Positions 45,078 to 55,600 are shown, counted from the stretch's first letter. The stretch: 64,000 nucleotides of DNA from Fodinibius sediminis (GCF_900182555.1 NZ_FXTH01000007.1:62001-126000), one strand, 5' to 3'. Notes: generated from the sequence alone by a model not told the origin. Program-made: numbers and translations.

Positions 45078-46097
45078 TTATCGCGCTTCAGCAATCACTT
45101 CATCCAGGGTAACGGATTCCCCGCCCCTGCGCTTACTTTCATCTGCCGCTTCCATGAAGGCATATATCTCGAGGATTTCCTCCTTGCTGACCGGGGGCTT
45201 TCCGGTCTTGAAAAATTCGATGACTTTCACCAACAGCGGCCGATAGCCATTGTAGGGACCAATTTTTGTTTCTCCCTCTTCTCCGAACGCAATGCCGCCA
45301 TAGCTGTGTTTCCCGGTCCGGCGGCCCCGGAAGGTGCCAACCCGTCCGTCTTCCCAGGTTCCGACAACAATGTCCGTACCGTCGGTATGCACGCGGACCA
45401 CGCTCTCGCATCCCGTACCCATCACCGTGAAAAGTGTCTCCACCCCGTGAACACCATACCAGTAGAGATCCGGATGCGATTCCTCGAGACTCGCCGGACT
45501 GTAGGTATCGGCCCCTGTTACCTGCCCGATGGCTTCTCCGTTTCTGATGGCCTGCGCGTTCTCCATGTACCGCAGAGAGGACGAACAAAATGTAGGTATT
45601 CCGTACTTTTCAGATGCTTCAAAGATAGCGATGGTATCCGAAAGGGACCCGGCGATAGGCTTATCGATGAAAACCGGTTTTCCGGCCTTAAAAACAGGCA
45701 GCACCTGCTCCAGGTGTCGATTGCCGTCATTGGTTTCCAGCAGGACTACATCCACCTTATCCAGCAATTCGTCTATGGAGTCAACAATTTCGACCCCCAT
45801 TTCCTTGACCTGCTCGGTGTACTTCGGGATGCGGCTGTAGCTCGACTCAATCGCTAAACTCCCCTTCGGGTAGGCTGCTACGACCGGGAACCCGGCAAGG
45901 TCAGGCGCCACATCCGGGTCATTGAGTGCCTTGGCAAATGCGATGCTGTGCGAGGTGTCGAGCCCGATAATTCCCACTTTGGTATCTTCCGTGGAAGGCG
46001 TTTTGCCCCACAAGGTGGCAGGTCCCTGCAAACTCATTCCAAGCCCCGCGGTTGCCGCCAGCTTGATGAAATTTCTCCGATTAACTGAAGTATCCAT
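45078..46097 (-). CDS. Gfo/Idh/MocA family oxidoreductase with Tat signal, divergent nucleotide loop
   Basis: 339 residues with a twin-arginine signal (NRRNFIK, residues 6-12, then AATAGLGMSL). The Rossmann domain begins VGIIGLDTSHSIAFAKAL near residue 41, in which the usual GxGxxG loop reads GLDTSH, so cofactor binding may be altered. The family motif is retained as IDKPIAG. The C-terminal domain is shorter than in most relatives, without the usual GG-D-HxxD stretch, but with WYGVHGVETLFTVMG. It follows a DUF1080 gene by 27 bases and ends at a terminator. It may oxidise, reduce or simply bind a sugar; the altered loop makes a catalytic role less certain. Confidence 0.86.
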   Translation of the reverse strand: MDTSVNRRNFIKLAATAGLGMSLQGPATLWGKTPSTEDTKVGIIGLDTSHSIAFAKALNDPDVAPDLAGFPVVAAYPKGSLAIESSYSRIPKYTEQVKEMGVEIVDSIDELLDKVDVVLLETNDGNRHLEQVLPVFKAGKPVFIDKPIAGSLSDTIAIFEASEKYGIPTFCSSSLRYMENAQAIRNGEAIGQVTGADTYSPASLEESHPDLYWYGVHGVETLFTVMGTGCESVVRVHTDGTDIVVGTWEDGRVGTFRGRRTGKHSYGGIAFGEEGETKIGPYNGYRPLLVKVIEFFKTGKPPVSKEEILEIYAFMEAADESKRRGGESVTLDEVIAEAR

Positions 46098-46124
46098 GAT
46101 GTAATAGGTTATATTTGTTTAATA

Positions 46125-46952
46125 TTAATTTTTGTTCAGGTCAATTTCCCTGATTTTAATATTCCGAAAGGCCACCTCATGTCCGTGGTCCTGCAGCAGG
46201 ATATGTCCCTCTTCCGCTTCCCCGAAATTTTCATAATCGCTGTACTTGCTCTCCGAGACAAGCTGACGGAACTCCTCGCTTCCGCGGGTATATTCCAATA
46301 CCTTAACTCCATTCAGCCAGTGCTCCACCCGGTCGCCCCTGGCAATGATGCGAGCTTTGTTGAATTCTCCTATGGGGTTCACCTGCTTGTTTTCGGCCCG
46401 GTACAGCTCATACAGCGAAGCTAACGTCCAGGTACCCTCCACATCGGGACGGCTGTCGTCGATGAGCTGGTACTCCAGGCCAATGGCGGAACCTTCCGGC
46501 CGGGGCCGAATCTCCTTCACAAAATACTTGATGCCGCTGTTAGCGCCTTCGGTAAGCTTGAATTCCAGGGAGAATTCAAAATTGCCGTATTGATTTTCAG
46601 TGATGATGTCTCCGCCGAATTCGGATTCACCGCCGCCTGAGGCCACAACCTTCAGAAGACCATCCTCCACTTTCCAGCCCTTTTCAGGAAACGCCTCCTT
46701 GTAAACGCCTCTCCAGCCGTTGGTCGTTTCTCCATCAAAGAGCAGCACCCAGCCCTCCTCTTTCTCCTGGCTGGTGAGGGTGTTGACCTGTTCCGCCTGT
46801 GGGGCTTCCTGCTGACTCTCTTCCGCATTGCTTTCCTGGGAGGCCTCCTCGGAGCTGCACCCTCCCAAAGCCAGCAGAGCTGCCAGCACTACCGCTCCCA
46901 TAGAGCGATACAGTTTACTATTTTTCACTAAATAATGATTCCACTTCTTCAT
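46125..46952 (-). CDS. DUF1080 (3-keto-disaccharide hydrolase-like) lipoprotein
   Basis: 275 residues with a lipobox (LALGGC, Cys near residue 32), then a linker rich in Glu, Gln and Ser up to residue 60. The DUF1080 domain contains EGWVLLFDGETTNGWRG, YGNFEFSLEFKLTEGANSGIKYFVKE, YQLIDD, EHWLNGVKVLEYTRG and the closing HILLQDHGHEVAFRNIKIREI. Enzymes of this type hydrolyse 3-keto-glycosides formed by partner oxidoreductases. It sits between two exported Gfo/Idh/MocA genes (27 and 44 bases away), the layout expected for a periplasmic oxidation-then-hydrolysis module. Unlike the larger DUF1080 protein at 15905-17716 it has no PA14 domain. Confidence 0.92.
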   Translation of the reverse strand: MKKWNHYLVKNSKLYRSMGAVVLAALLALGGCSSEEASQESNAEESQQEAPQAEQVNTLTSQEKEEGWVLLFDGETTNGWRGVYKEAFPEKGWKVEDGLLKVVASGGGESEFGGDIITENQYGNFEFSLEFKLTEGANSGIKYFVKEIRPRPEGSAIGLEYQLIDDSRPDVEGTWTLASLYELYRAENKQVNPIGEFNKARIIARGDRVEHWLNGVKVLEYTRGSEEFRQLVSESKYSDYENFGEAEEGHILLQDHGHEVAFRNIKIREIDLNKN

Positions 46953-46996
46953 AGACCGTAAGTGATTAAAATTGATAGAATTGTTAATTTTTTATC

Positions 46997-48331
46997 TTAA
47001 ATGGTGGGTTCCCAGCCGGGCTCATACTCCCGTGACCATAATTTCATGGCTTCCTCATCGTCCAGGATTTTACCGGTATTCACATCGCAGTTCAGGGTTC
47101 GCCCCGTACGATGGGCAATATTCCCGAGCTGACAGAGCAACACACTTTTATTGGCATCCTCGATGGGAGAATTAAGGCTGCTTCCGTTACGGATGGCATC
47201 CCTGAAATTCGCCAGGTGATCAGCATCCAGATCAAAGCCGGGACCGGTGGTGTCAAGGGCATCGCCACTGTCAACGGTAACCTTCTTAAGCTCGTTGCCA
47301 TCGTTATCGAAGGTGGAATAGCCATTACCGTGAATCACCAGACTGCCCTCCGTGCCGTGGAAAGAGGCCCCTACAGAATTACCTTCAATATGCTGGCCAT
47401 TGCAGCTTCTTCCCTCCCAGGAAATGGTTTTTCCTTCCTGGAAATCATAGGAAGTGATCTGGGTATCCGGTGTTTCCCAGTCATCGTCATAGGCATACCG
47501 CCCGCCCTGCGAGCTGACCTGCTCCGGATAGTCCACTTCAAGTCCCCAGCGGCAGAGATCGATGAAATGGGTCCCGTTATTGAGAATTTCGCCGGTCCCC
47601 CAGTGCCAGAACCAGTGCCAGTTATAGTGGATCAGGTTGTCCTTGTATTCCCTGCGGGGAGCGGGACCCTGCCACAGATCATAGTCCAGGCCCGAAGGTA
47701 CCGGGGCCGTCTGGCCGTGTCCGATGGATCCCCGGGTATTGGCATACCAGGCACGGGCGAAATAGGCATCTCCGATCACCCCCTCTTTTACTTCCTGGAT
47801 GCCCTGCACCACATTGGGCCAGGAACGCCGCTGGTTGCCCATCTGAACCACTTTTCCGTATTTTTTGGCGGCCTGCACCAGCAGCTCACCTTCATGTGGA
47901 TTGTGGCTGCAGGGCTTTTCAACATACACATGCTTTCCTGCTTTCAGAGCCAGTATAGACGCAGGAGCGTGCCAGTGATCCGGAGCTGCAATAGCCAGGG
48001 CATCCAGGTCCTTGTCCTCCAGGATGCGGCGAAAATCTTTCACGCCCTCCGGTGTTCGCTTCTGTCCCCCGGCTTCCACCGCTTCAATTCCATTCTGTAT
48101 TGCCTGGTCATCCACATCACAGATATAAGCCACTTCAGCACCCGGAAGTTTGGAGAACCCCTCGGCCACAGCCGCACCGCGACTGTTGGTCCCCATAACC
48201 CCGACAATGATTTTTTCATTTGGCGAACCGTCTGCAAAAACCTGCGGAGCACTTGCACCCACGAGCCCCATTCCCAATCCAAAAGTTGAAATTTTCTTTA
48301 TGAATTCCCTTCGTTCTATTTTGTTATCCAT
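46997..48331 (-). CDS. Gfo/Idh/MocA family oxidoreductase with Tat signal
   Basis: 444 residues, with a full twin-arginine signal (ERREFIKK, then TFGLGMGLVGASAPQVFA). The Rossmann loop is VGVMGTNSRGAAVAEGF near residue 43, the family motif is VYVEKPCSHN, and the C-terminal domain contains HYNWHWFWHWGTGEILNNGTHFIDLCRWGL, typical of the bacterial subgroup found with DUF1080 genes. It should carry NAD(P) to the periplasm and oxidise an imported or surface-released glycoside. It is first of the trio oxidoreductase, DUF1080, oxidoreductase, and follows nagB by 63 bases. The substrate is unknown. Confidence 0.92.
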   Translation of the reverse strand: MDNKIERREFIKKISTFGLGMGLVGASAPQVFADGSPNEKIIVGVMGTNSRGAAVAEGFSKLPGAEVAYICDVDDQAIQNGIEAVEAGGQKRTPEGVKDFRRILEDKDLDALAIAAPDHWHAPASILALKAGKHVYVEKPCSHNPHEGELLVQAAKKYGKVVQMGNQRRSWPNVVQGIQEVKEGVIGDAYFARAWYANTRGSIGHGQTAPVPSGLDYDLWQGPAPRREYKDNLIHYNWHWFWHWGTGEILNNGTHFIDLCRWGLEVDYPEQVSSQGGRYAYDDDWETPDTQITSYDFQEGKTISWEGRSCNGQHIEGNSVGASFHGTEGSLVIHGNGYSTFDNDGNELKKVTVDSGDALDTTGPGFDLDADHLANFRDAIRNGSSLNSPIEDANKSVLLCQLGNIAHRTGRTLNCDVNTGKILDDEEAMKLWSREYEPGWEPTI

Positions 48332-48394
48332 GTCGCTGTGATTGATATGTTAATTATTAACTGATATTCCTTCTGTGCTATGTAATGTCACTGC

Positions 48395-49180
48395 TTAATC
48401 ATCTTTAAGGCCGGAAGCCGAGTTCGCATCCAAAAAGAGAACAGCTTCCTTGTGTGTTCGCAAGACAGAGGCCGGGCAATCGGTCGTAATCGGTCCGTAC
48501 AGGGCATCGTGTACAGCCTGCGCCTTCCTGCTGTCGGGTACGACGCAGCTTATGACCTCACTGTTCAGGATCGCGGGTATGGTCAGGGAAAGCGCCTGTT
48601 TCGGGACCTCTTCCAAACTGTCAAACCATCCTTCACCCACCTGCTGATTGCGTGATTTCTCATCCAGTTCTACAATTTTGACCAGCTTGGGGTCATTAAA
48701 ATCTGCTATGGGAGGGTCGTTAAAGGCAATATGCCCGTTTTCTCCTATCCCGATACACGCCACATCGATGGGATGGGTCTTCAGCAGCTCCTCATACCGA
48801 TCAATCTCTTTCTGAATGTCACTGACATCGCCATTCAGGAAATAAGCTTCCCTGGGTTGTACCTCGTCGATAATGCGTTCGTGTAAATATTTTCGAAAAC
48901 TGGCCTTGTGATTTTCACTCAAGCCGATATATTCATCCAGATGGAAGGTGGTTATCCTGGACCAGTCGATGTTTTCCATGCTTTTAAAAGCATTTAGAAA
49001 GGTGAACTGGGAAGCCCCGGTGGCCAGCATCAGGTTAGCCTCTCCTTTATCATCTATTACAGACTGCAGGTGTTCAGCCACAAACCAGGCAGCTGCCCGT
49101 CCCATGTTATCGGCCGTATCATAAGCCCGTACAGTTAAATCGTCAACTTTTGTTTGTTGTATTATATGTTCCTGTATCAT
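48395..49180 (-). CDS. nagB: Glucosamine-6-phosphate deaminase
   Basis: 261 residues, cytosolic, normal length for NagB. Diagnostic motifs are LMLATGASQF for the phosphate loop, TTFHLDEYIGLSENHKASFRKYLHERI with the Asp-Glu-Tyr catalytic region, and CIGIGENGHIAFNDPP with the active-site Glu and His. It converts glucosamine 6-phosphate to fructose 6-phosphate and ammonia, the last step of GlcNAc use. Its likely partner nagA is on the other strand at 58745-59728, so the two are not in one operon. LMLATGAS differs slightly from the usual LGLATGST of E. coli NagB, and a 6-phosphogluconolactonase is excluded by the IGENGH motif. It lies 63 bases upstream of an exported oxidoreductase gene. Confidence 0.93.
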   Translation of the reverse strand: MIQEHIIQQTKVDDLTVRAYDTADNMGRAAAWFVAEHLQSVIDDKGEANLMLATGASQFTFLNAFKSMENIDWSRITTFHLDEYIGLSENHKASFRKYLHERIIDEVQPREAYFLNGDVSDIQKEIDRYEELLKTHPIDVACIGIGENGHIAFNDPPIADFNDPKLVKIVELDEKSRNQQVGEGWFDSLEEVPKQALSLTIPAILNSEVISCVVPDSRKAQAVHDALYGPITTDCPASVLRTHKEAVLFLDANSASGLKDD

Positions 49181-49349
49181 TATTTGGTTTTAGTAGGTGG
49201 TTAACTCAGATCATAAACGTGCCCTAAACACTGTTCAAATATATAAATAGGACCATTTCCCATTGAACCCCGTTTAGAATTTATTTCTATATCAAAAAAT
49301 GCTTCACTAAAATTTTCACCATAAAATAGAACCCTTTTTTATTTCTTTA

Positions 49350-50531
49350 TCAAATATTTTTGGAAATTATTTCATTGTATTTTAAAAAGTATTCAAAAAA
49401 AAGATAAGCGATCTCATTGGAATGGCTATTGGGTGAATGGTCGGGCCGGTTGCTCATCGCCACGCGGTTTTCATAACCCAGCAAGCGGTTAACCGCGATC
49501 GTATGGTTCAACGGGACCCAGCGCTTGGGAGGATCCTCAGCCCCTCCTGATACCAAAAATGGGCGTGGAGCCATCAAAGCATGCAGTTCGTGCAGATCAT
49601 ATCCTTCTTCTATCAACCTGGGATAAAGCCCTTTTGCCGGATTGTCCTCCGTGGGAATACCCCGCTCGCGCCATGGCGGAGGGTGATAGCCGAGATACCA
49701 TGGTTCCCAATAATTTATATTCGGCCTGGACTGTTCGAAAACAATTCCCGGATCCGACCATACCGCCGCAGCAAATTTGTCAAAAAGAGTGGAGGCAAAC
49801 ATAGCCCATTTACCTCCAAAGGAATGTCCCATGATACCTATACGTGTAGAATCAACTTCCGGTCGCTTGGCGAGCACGTGCCAGGCATTGGATGCCGCAT
49901 AGGCAAGCATTGACAGGGGCTCTACCCGGGCATCCTCCAGGTTGGGGTAGTACAGGGAGTACGTTTTTTCTTCTGTTGCACGGGTCGTTCCCAGCGACAT
50001 TGTCACAAAGCCTCGTTTGGTGAGCTGGTAAGCAAAATCACGATGGGGTCTGCCCTCTCCTATGGCCGTTTCCGGCTCATAATAAACGGTAATAACGGCC
50101 GGGTGAGGCCCCTGCCCTGCGGGAACAAGCAGGTACCCCTCCGTTTCCTGATCCGGCATCCAGTTAAAGCGGATGCGGTGCTCTGTGAAGCCTTCCCGTT
50201 GCCGCGAGGCAATAATTTCCAGTTGCTGGTTCTTCAGCAGGGATGGCCATGGCCCCATCAGTTCGTGCCAGCGCTGCCGTATTTCTTTTTTTCTTTTCTG
50301 CCATTGCCCCCTGGTTGTTACCGGCTGTCCGTCATAAAAGGCAAGAGGTGACTGATATGTCCCGTATTCACCTGCATATTGCTCCGGTGGCGAGAAATAG
50401 GGACGGATCTTCTCCCATATCTCGGAAACCTTCTCTCTGTTCTCTTCATCTTTTAAAACCTGGGCCCTGGTGATTGCCGATGAAACCGTCAACAGTAGAA
50501 CCAGCAATATAATACCCACGGAAAATCTCAT
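49350..50531 (-). CDS. Alpha/beta hydrolase, dienelactone hydrolase/acetyl xylan esterase type
   Basis: Starts at ATG 50531 (GTG one codon earlier), 393 residues, signal peptide ending SSAITRAQ. The hydrolase fold has an N-terminal extension of about 80 residues, then GYLLVPAGQGPHPAVITVYY, the nucleophile elbow GIMGHSFGGKWAMFAS with the catalytic Ser, MAPRPFLVSGGAEDP with a probable Asp, and NRPDHSPNSHS near the C-terminus holding candidate catalytic His residues. Members of this group deacetylate or de-esterify sugars in polysaccharide loci. It follows the susD terminator at 50683-50721 and lies 169 bases before nagB. An esterase removing acyl groups from the imported glycan is the best guess. 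Confidence 0.85.
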   Translation of the reverse strand: MRFSVGIILLVLLLTVSSAITRAQVLKDEENREKVSEIWEKIRPYFSPPEQYAGEYGTYQSPLAFYDGQPVTTRGQWQKRKKEIRQRWHELMGPWPSLLKNQQLEIIASRQREGFTEHRIRFNWMPDQETEGYLLVPAGQGPHPAVITVYYEPETAIGEGRPHRDFAYQLTKRGFVTMSLGTTRATEEKTYSLYYPNLEDARVEPLSMLAYAASNAWHVLAKRPEVDSTRIGIMGHSFGGKWAMFASTLFDKFAAAVWSDPGIVFEQSRPNINYWEPWYLGYHPPPWRERGIPTEDNPAKGLYPRLIEEGYDLHELHALMAPRPFLVSGGAEDPPKRWVPLNHTIAVNRLLGYENRVAMSNRPDHSPNSHSNEIAYLFFEYFLKYNEIISKNI

Positions 50532-50682
50532 CACAATGTATCGAATCTCTAATCTGATTAATCTATAAACTCAACATTTAATATTAACAAGCACAGAAGT
50601 AGAAGGCAACGTTATCTGCCTTTTTATGTTACAGGAATGGAACAGCTGGGCACGATAATACCCTGACAACAGCCGATGTTAC

Positions 50683-50721
50683 AAAAAACATTACTGCCCC
50701 CTTCTGATACAGGGGACAGCA
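50683..50721 (-). terminator. Rho-independent terminator after susD
   Basis: In minus-strand RNA an 11-bp stem (50721-50711 with 50702-50692, including two G-U pairs) and an 8-base loop are followed by a run of six U residues (50688-50683). It starts about 74 bases after the susD stop at 50795 and would separate the susCD message from the enzyme genes downstream. Confidence 0.8.
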
Positions 50722-50794
50722 ATGCGTGAGCAGCTTCAAAACAGAAGCATTCCTCAGTCAACCGATCTGACTATTATCCATTGTTAGTCATAAT

Positions 50795-52648
50795 TTAATA
50801 AGGGCTTTCATATTTAATAGTCTCAAGAGGCGGTTCATTATTTTCGGCGCCCGGGTATCCAAGATTCTGATTGACCGTCCCCAGGGTATTCGACTCAATC
50901 ATATTGTCCGCAACCGGCCACAAAAAGTTATGGGGGTTGATATGGGGATGAATGCCGCCGACAATTTCTATCTGGTCGCCGATGGGATAGGGGATACCGA
51001 TAGAAATGCTCGTCCCACTTTTCGGATGCTCCGGGTAATAAAAATTTCGGGAGATAACCCTGTCGTACCACCAATTATCCTGGTGCAGGCTTTCCGGGCT
51101 GTATCCATTGACTCCAAGTTCGGCCATGGTAAAAGACACTCTGGCCAATTCATTCTGATGCATACCCTCTGCAAACAGTTCACGAACCCGCTCGTCAAAA
51201 ATATAATCGATCGTGACATCGCCGGCAGTAATCAGCGGAGCATTCGCACGGGCCCGAATGGCATTAATATCATCGGCTGCAGCCTGTAAGTTATCGAGCC
51301 AGTAATTAGCTTCTGCCCTGATCAGATAGGTTTCGGCCAAACGAAAGAGGTACCAGTCCCCGTTCCCCCCATAGGGCCGTGCATCGGTACTTTCTTCGGG
51401 CACATAAGTCTTGTAAAAAGGCATGGCATACATGGAGGTAATGGCACGGGCCGGATCCCCGGTGGTATATTCAAGGGTCCAGGGTTCACCATAATCCACT
51501 GATTCGGGATTGTTATACCGCATTTCATCTACATCCACCCAGTTGATGTCGGCCCTGCGCAGGTCCGGAGTATCTTTCCAGGTGTACCCCTGCCCCTCCC
51601 AGGCGTGGTACTGTAAAAATTCGGTTAATGCGATATCAGGATTTCCGCGTCCCAGGGTATCATACATGGGCCCCTCGTCAACCATGCCCGCATTCCCTTC
51701 ACTATCGCGGTGACGGGAATGCCACCAATCGGGATGAAATGTCCTCATCGTAAAAAGTCCCCTGCTGTCTCGTGCTCCCACGGGTGCTTCATAACGGTCC
51801 ACAATTGCTAAAATGGTCTCGGTATTGGCAGGGATGTTTTTGTTCATAGGACGGTGGAGGTCCCATATTACATTCCGCTTGGGATCATCGGCATCCTGGC
51901 CAAACCGTTCTGTCATCAGCGCGTACGGACCGTTGATAACCTCCGTCGCCGCATCTCTTGCATTTTCAAACTCCATGTTGGCCAGGTAGATCTTGGCCAG
52001 CAGATGATAACCCGCTCCACGGGTTACCGCGCCCGGAACAGCCTCCTCGGGCAGATGCTGAACAGCAAATTCCATATCCTGCTGGATTACATCCAGGATG
52101 GCCCATCGGCTGTGGGTTTTAAAATCAAGTTTGGCCTCCTTGATCTCCTCTTGTACAAAAGGGACATCCCCATAACTGTGCACCAGCCGGTTGTACCAGT
52201 ACGCCCGGTGCCACAGGGCTTCCGCCAAAATTTCATTCCTGTGCTGCTGGTCGTCCCATTCGATATCATCAATTCGGGAGATAACCACATTGGCATCTTT
52301 TATATAGGTATAGACGTCATTTATCATGCTGGCCTGCTCGTAAAATCCCACGTATGTACTCGGACTCCCGTTTAGATGATCTTTATCCATGGCCCAGATT
52401 CCAATACCCGCCTCGGTGGCGTCCCACTGCCCAATCATCAGTGCACTGCCTCGTCCACCCGTAAATTCGGCATCGGCCAGTGTCTTGCGCATCGTCACCA
52501 GCTGGGCTTCAAACCCTTCAGCGTTAACATATGTATTTTCGGGGGCGAAGAAAGACTTGGGCTCAGGTTCCAAGAAATTATCGGAACATGATATGACAGC
52601 AAAACAACCCACCGTAAAAATAAAAACATGCTTTATGATCCGTTTCAT
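50795..52648 (-). CDS. SusD/RagB family nutrient-binding outer-membrane lipoprotein
   Basis: 617 residues with a signal and lipobox (FAVISC, Cys near residue 21). The N-terminal FLEPEPKSFFAPENTYVNAEGFEAQL, the TPR helices with EALWHRAYWYNRLVHSYGDVPFV near residue 128, AGYHLLAKIYLANMEFENARDAATEVI, and the C-terminal LIRAEANYWLDNLQAAADDINAIRARANAP and FDERVRELFAEGMHQNELARVSF all match SusD. It is 49 bases downstream of its SusC and is followed by a clear terminator. With SusC it forms the third glycan uptake pair of the window, next to the FecR gene. Confidence 0.95.
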   Translation of the reverse strand: MKRIIKHVFIFTVGCFAVISCSDNFLEPEPKSFFAPENTYVNAEGFEAQLVTMRKTLADAEFTGGRGSALMIGQWDATEAGIGIWAMDKDHLNGSPSTYVGFYEQASMINDVYTYIKDANVVISRIDDIEWDDQQHRNEILAEALWHRAYWYNRLVHSYGDVPFVQEEIKEAKLDFKTHSRWAILDVIQQDMEFAVQHLPEEAVPGAVTRGAGYHLLAKIYLANMEFENARDAATEVINGPYALMTERFGQDADDPKRNVIWDLHRPMNKNIPANTETILAIVDRYEAPVGARDSRGLFTMRTFHPDWWHSRHRDSEGNAGMVDEGPMYDTLGRGNPDIALTEFLQYHAWEGQGYTWKDTPDLRRADINWVDVDEMRYNNPESVDYGEPWTLEYTTGDPARAITSMYAMPFYKTYVPEESTDARPYGGNGDWYLFRLAETYLIRAEANYWLDNLQAAADDINAIRARANAPLITAGDVTIDYIFDERVRELFAEGMHQNELARVSFTMAELGVNGYSPESLHQDNWWYDRVISRNFYYPEHPKSGTSISIGIPYPIGDQIEIVGGIHPHINPHNFLWPVADNMIESNTLGTVNQNLGYPGAENNEPPLETIKYESPY

Positions 52649-52697
52649 AATAATACCCTTTAAATCGTTTTATATTCGGTCTGATTATTTCCGTTTG

Positions 52698-55600
52698 TTA
52701 CAATGACAAATTAAGCCCAACCGTAAAGGTACGCGGCATGGGCGTCATCCCCGATTCGGGGTCCCATCCGGGCCAGTTGTCAAAGCTGTACAGGTTTCGT
52801 ACAGAGCCAAATAACCGTAGGTTCTGTAGCTGAATTCGCTGGACAAGATCCTCAGGCAAGGTGTATCCCAGGGTCAAATCCTGGATTCTCACAAACGATG
52901 CATCTTTATAAATCATGATTCCTCCGCCGAAAGGATCATCGGTCAGCGAGGTCCTTGGCCATTCATTCGACCGGTTCTCTTTTGTCCAGTACGGAGTTGG
53001 AGGTGTATTTCTCCTGTCGTAGGTGGAATGCTCATGCATGGCGTCCGGGAAAGGTCGTATGTGGCCCAGGTTGGCACGAAGAAATACAGAGAGTGAAAAA
53101 TTCTTATAAGACACATCATTGCGCAATCCCATGCGGAACCGCGGTTCGGTATGCCCGATAAATCGCTTATCCTGCTGCGAGGTGTAGGATCCGTCGTCGT
53201 TAACATCAACGGCCTTGATATCGCCCGGACTCAGGTTATACACATCGGCCTGCTCAGCTTCTTCCACCTGCCACATTCCAGTGATGTCGTAATCCCAGAC
53301 AACATCGATCGATTCCCCGGGAAACCAGTTATTGGAATAGTCCGGGATTTCTCCCTCATATTCCCTGCCCTCCAGAGTATAGGTTCCGGTATCACCAAAA
53401 AGAGTTTTGATCTCATTTCTATTCAATGAAAAATTGAAGCTCGATTGCCAGTTGACGTCTTCAGTACTGACATTCAGGGTATTCAGGGTAAGCTCAAAGC
53501 CCTTGTTACCCAGCTCTCCAATGTTGGTTGTCACCCCGTCAAAGCCGGTAAGCATGGGTAATGTCCGGTCCACCAGGAGGCTTTCCGTCGTCATATCATA
53601 ATAATCGAGACTTCCGTTGATACGCCCCTCCAGGATGCCAAAATCCAGCCCGACATTGAAAGACTCGGTCTCCTCCCAGCGCAACCCCGGGTTGGCCAGC
53701 GAATTGGTTCGCACCCCGACCTGGACCTGCGAGCCATCATAATACAAATTGGTTCCCAGCTGGGCCAGAGATGAATAGGCCCCGATATTTCGATTCCCGT
53801 TCTGTCCGTAGGATAGCCGAAGTTTCAGGTTGCTGATCAGATCACTGTCAAAGAAATCTTCTTCCGAGATTTGCCAGGCAAAAGCGCCCCCTGGAAATAT
53901 GGCCCGGGGATTTTCCTGGCCAAATGCCGAGTACCCATCCCGTCGGACCGAGGCTGTAAACAGATATTTGTCGTGCAGCGTATAATTAAGCCGGGCCAGC
54001 ATGCCCTCACCTGTAGTTTTCGTATCAACGGTCTCCAGGTAAGGATTGGTGCCGTACTGCAGACCGCTGTATCCCAGGCTTGCGGAAGGAAGGAAACCGG
54101 TATTTTGCTGAAAACTGCTCCATGAGCGGTTTTCTTCTACTTCGTGCACCAGCGTCAGATCAAATTCATGTACTCCATAGGTTTTACTCCAGGTCAGCAT
54201 ATTCGTCAGCATCCAGTCGAAGCGGGTGGCATCCTGCCGGTCAGCCCGACCGCCCGAAACAGACTGTCCCCCCACCTGGGTGTCCTCGCCCCAGAACTGA
54301 TAGTCTTTAAAAACACGATAGCGGGGTTGAAAAGTAACCCGGTGTGTAAAGTTATACGGCAGTGACACTTCCACGAACGGAGAGGCAAAAAGATTGTTAA
54401 TTTTGCGATTTCGATCCGCATTCAATGTGTTCAGGGCGGGATTGGAAACAATATATCCGTGCGGGAACCACTCCACATTACCCGACTCATCATAAAGCCG
54501 GGAAAAAGGGCTCATCAAATAGGGGTTGCTCGCTGGTATTGTACTTTCATCACGATCAGAATATTCGGCATTGATGCCTGCGCTCAGCCAGTCGGTTACG
54601 TGAAAATCCACATTCAGCCGGGTACGAATAGCCTCAAAATAGTCGCCGAGCCTCACCCCTTCGTTATCCACTCGTCCTATTGACCAGTAGTACTGCACAT
54701 CCTCCGTCCCACCCGAAATACTCAGGTCGGCCTCCTGGCGTACGCCTGTTGGAAAGATATATCCCCCCCAGTCAAACGTTTCGCCGGCCAGATACTGCTC
54801 TCGTTCCAGCGGAAAGAAATTCATTCGACTCATCCATTCCTCTTCATTATCGGAGAGCGGATTTTCATTAAGCTGTCGCCATTCGTCCGTTGAAACCCCT
54901 TCCGGCAGGTTGTCCGGGTGCGTCCAGTAATGATCAGGCTGGCTCAACCCCTGGGACCTGAAATAATTTTGTCGAAAGTCGATATACTCTTCAGGCCCCC
55001 GGTACTTGTAATGATCGGTGGTGGTCTCCGTTACTCCAACCTTGGTGCTGAATTCAACGACAGGCTTGCCCACCTGCCCCCGGGTTGTAGTGATAACTAC
55101 AACACCGGACGCCGATCTCGCTCCATAAACAGCCGCAGAGCTGGCATCTTTCAGAATGTCAATCGATTCAATGTCATTGGGATTAATATCACGCAGCTGG
55201 CCCCGGTAGATCACCCCGTCCAGTACAATCAGTGGATCACTGCCTGCCGTCAGGGAGTTCGGTCCCCGAATCTGGAAATTTGTAGCCCCGCTGGCGGAAG
55301 TCCCCTGGGTTGCATTAAAACCGGCAATAGTTCCGGTCAGCATGTCAGAAACATTGGTGATTCCCTGGTCTTTAAACTGTTCGCCGTCTATGCGGTCCAC
55401 CGAACCCGTCAAATCCTCCCTTTCCCGGGTGCCGTAGCCAACAACGATAACCTCATCCAGTCTCCCAAGGTCAACCGCCATACTCACATTAATGACCTCA
55501 CGATCCTGAACCGTAATTTGCTGTGATTTATATCCCACAAATGAGAAGACCAGTATTGACTCCGAACCTGGAACTTCAAGGCTGTACTCTCCGTCAATAT

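Noticed and set aside
47111-48289. Plus-strand open frame of 392 codons
   Set aside because: Antisense to the Gfo/Idh/MocA gene 46997-48331 and explained by its codon bias; no domain or ribosome site.
50603-50625. Hairpin AAGGCA/TGCCTT followed by a T run on the plus strand
   Set aside because: Oriented for plus-strand transcription, but no plus-strand gene precedes it; the minus-strand terminator at 50683-50721 is much stronger.
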